Assembly: GCA_016220085.1 (NCBI GenBank)
Contig: JACRIN010000006.1
Span: forward strand, 20,208-84,207
Length of the DNA: 64,000 nt
Source of the DNA: Planctomycetota bacterium
GTDB lineage: Bacteria; Planctomycetota; UBA1135; GCA-002686595
Reading direction: 5' to 3'
The notes beneath the pieces were generated by a model. The model was not told the origin of the DNA. It worked only from the letters and a program-made list of their open reading frames with translations, and did no database searches. A program made the position numbers and the translations under genes. Shown one piece after another: positions 62,447 to 64,000 of the stretch. Every line of letters starts with the position of its first letter. The stretch's first letter is position 1.

Positions 62447-62995
62447 ATGAAGAAGCGCAAGAAGGCAGAGTGCGGCGAGCCGCCGATGTGCAACCTGATC
62501 GCGATGGTCGACATCATGTTCCTGTTGCTCTTGTTCTTCATGCTCGGCGCGGACATGGGTCGGCGCGAGTTGGCCGAGCTGGTCCTGCCGAAGGCGGATC
62601 AGGTCAAGCCGGAAGACAAGAAGGACGACGTGAAGGACGTTTACACGACGATCAACGTCCACCACAGGTACCCCGAGGGCGGCTTCCGCTGCGCGGTCAA
62701 CGAGGAGGGCGGGGTTTGCCGCGAGTCGGATCACTGGCTCTACGCGATCCGCGGACGCGAGTACACGGCGGCCGACATCAAGCCGCGCCTCGACGAAGAG
62801 GCGGCGGAAGCGATGGAGACCGAGATCGACCCCGCGGCCGGACAGCTTCTCTCCCGGCGCAAGGTGTTGATCCGCGCCGACCTCGCGGCTCCGTTCGGAG
62901 ACGTGAACAAGCTGATCGAGCTCTGCGGCACGGCCAAGCTCTACAAGATCGAAGTGGCGGCGGCGCAACCGCCGCCCGAAGAGATGGGCCAGTGA
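62447..62995 (+). CDS. ExbD/TolR family protein
   Basis: CNLIAMVDIMFLLLLFFMLGADM TM with conserved Asp. Confidence 0.85.
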   Translation: MKKRKKAECGEPPMCNLIAMVDIMFLLLLFFMLGADMGRRELAELVLPKADQVKPEDKKDDVKDVYTTINVHHRYPEGGFRCAVNEEGGVCRESDHWLYAIRGREYTAADIKPRLDEEAAEAMETEIDPAAGQLLSRRKVLIRADLAAPFGDVNKLIELCGTAKLYKIEVAAAQPPPEEMGQ

Positions 62996-63046
62996 GCCCC
63001 GTTCTCGTCGCCCAACTCAACCCCTGATAGCAAGAAGGAGCTTCTC

Positions 63047-63508
63047 ATGGCCGGCGGTGGCATGGATGAAGACAACCCAGTCGCGATCAACGTAACGCCT
63101 CTGATCGACGTCATTTTCTGTCTCTGTGTGTTCTTCATGTGCTCCTTCCGCTTCAAGCAGTTGGAGGGCAAGTTCGACACCTGGTTGCCCAAGGGGAAGG
63201 GCAATCAGGGCGTCAGCGCGGCGACCGACATCCTCAAGGAAGTCCGCATCGCGATGTTCTGGGACAAGGACACGCAGAAGACGATTCGTCGCATGGGCAC
63301 CCGCGAAGTGCGCAGCAACGACGAGCTTCAGACGCTGATCCGCGATTCCTACCGAGACCTCGTGCTAGCGAACAACCCCGACGCGCCGGTGACGATCGAC
63401 GCGCAGGCGGCGGTGCCGTGGAACGAAGTGATCACGGTGGTGAACATCTGCAAGCGCGAGAAGATCGAGAAGATCGAGTTCGCGCTCGGGGCGCCGCCTC
63501 CGCAGTAG
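63047..63508 (+). CDS. ExbD/TolR family protein, second copy
   Basis: INVTPLIDVIFCLCVFFMCSFRF TM with conserved Asp; VTIDAQAAVPWNEVITVVNICKREKIEKIEFAL. Confidence 0.93.
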   Translation: MAGGGMDEDNPVAINVTPLIDVIFCLCVFFMCSFRFKQLEGKFDTWLPKGKGNQGVSAATDILKEVRIAMFWDKDTQKTIRRMGTREVRSNDELQTLIRDSYRDLVLANNPDAPVTIDAQAAVPWNEVITVVNICKREKIEKIEFALGAPPPQ

Positions 63509-63573
63509 GCGCGCCGCTCCGGCGGCGTGGGTCCGAGAGCGCAGGGGGCGCCGAACCACGCCGCAGAACCCAC

Positions 63574-63610
63574 AGCTCGCGGCGCTCCGCACGGAGCCCC
63601 GCGAGCTTTT
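63574..63610 (+). terminator. Rho-independent terminator after exbD2
   Basis: agctcgcgg-c-gctcc-gcac-ggagc-c-ccgcgagct followed by TTT. Confidence 0.85.
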
Positions 63611-63647
63611 CATGTAGAACGCTCGTTTCGTTAGACTAAGCCTCCGG

Positions 63648-64000
63648 ATGACCTCCCAACCGCCTCTCGGCCTGCGTTCCACCGCGCTCGCGCTCGCGCT
63701 CGCTCTCGTGTCGAGCGCGTTCGCCACGCGGACGCTCGCGTCGCCGGCGCTCGCGACGGGCTCGTCCGCGCCGAGTTCGACCGCACTGAGTTCGATCGCG
63801 CCGAGCTCGACCACGCCGAGGTCGACCACGCTGAGTTCGACCACGCAGACGAACGGCTCCAGCGAGGCGCCGGCGCCCCAAGCGCCCCAAGTGCCCCCGG
63901 CACCCGCGGACGCCACGGTCGAGGCCGCGCCCGCGGCCTCGACGGCGCTTGCACCCACGCCCCAGGGCCCGGCGCCGACCCCGGCCGGGGGGCGCCCGCG
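63648..64000 (+). CDS. Partial CDS running off the window: signal peptide and Ser/Thr/Ala/Pro-rich protein
   Basis: ATG with STALALALALVSSAFA signal peptide; open to the window end; includes 15-bp tandem repeats. Confidence 0.5.
   Translation, partial: MTSQPPLGLRSTALALALALVSSAFATRTLASPALATGSSAPSSTALSSIAPSSTTPRSTTLSSTTQTNGSSEAPAPQAPQVPPAPADATVEAAPAASTALAPTPQGPAPTPAGGRP

Overview
High-GC bacterial chromosome segment, planctomycete-like by gene content (inference). Genes read mostly on + and are densely packed. In order: elongasome genes (PBP2-like, truncated by the window start, and RodA/FtsW); a bacterial microcompartment (BMC) operon with 2 BMC-H, 2 EutN/CcmL pentamers, 1 tandem BMC, a tandem-repeat BMC-associated protein, a CoA-acylating aldehyde dehydrogenase with a Cys-rich tail, and two small proteins sharing an EutQ-N-terminus-like motif, one fused to an ACT domain; a ~3 kb accessory insertion (SIR2-like protein, two orphan antitoxin-like genes, a frameshifted duplicate of the downstream DUF711 gene 5' end, and a minus-strand lipoprotein); an intact UPF0210/DUF711 gene; a REC/HD-GYP regulator; a compound 9-mer/8-mer tandem array; MFS, NadR-like ATPase, DUF481 and MscL genes; minus-strand TPR genes; Ig-like lipoprotein; two sulfatase-superfamily genes; rpsO-pnp with a structured leader; a 1.6-kaa membrane CBM9-like/GAF/sigma-54 activator; secretin and GspK; hydantoinase B; purA, uppS, cdsA, phoH, ybeY; a FliA-like sigma factor; a ~750 bp gap with no convincing CDS; an IscU-like protein lacking the third Cys plus a GAF/sigma-54 regulator; a PafA-like phosphatase gene with one in-frame amber codon; and an ExbB/ExbD/TonB-like operon whose TonB-like protein carries a squalene-cyclase-like toroid. 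Best candidates for undescribed biology: the BMC operon with no recognisable signature enzyme and its disrupted ACT/DUF711 neighbourhood, and the TonB-toroid/TPR/ExbBD system. No rRNA, intact tRNA or CRISPR array was recognised.
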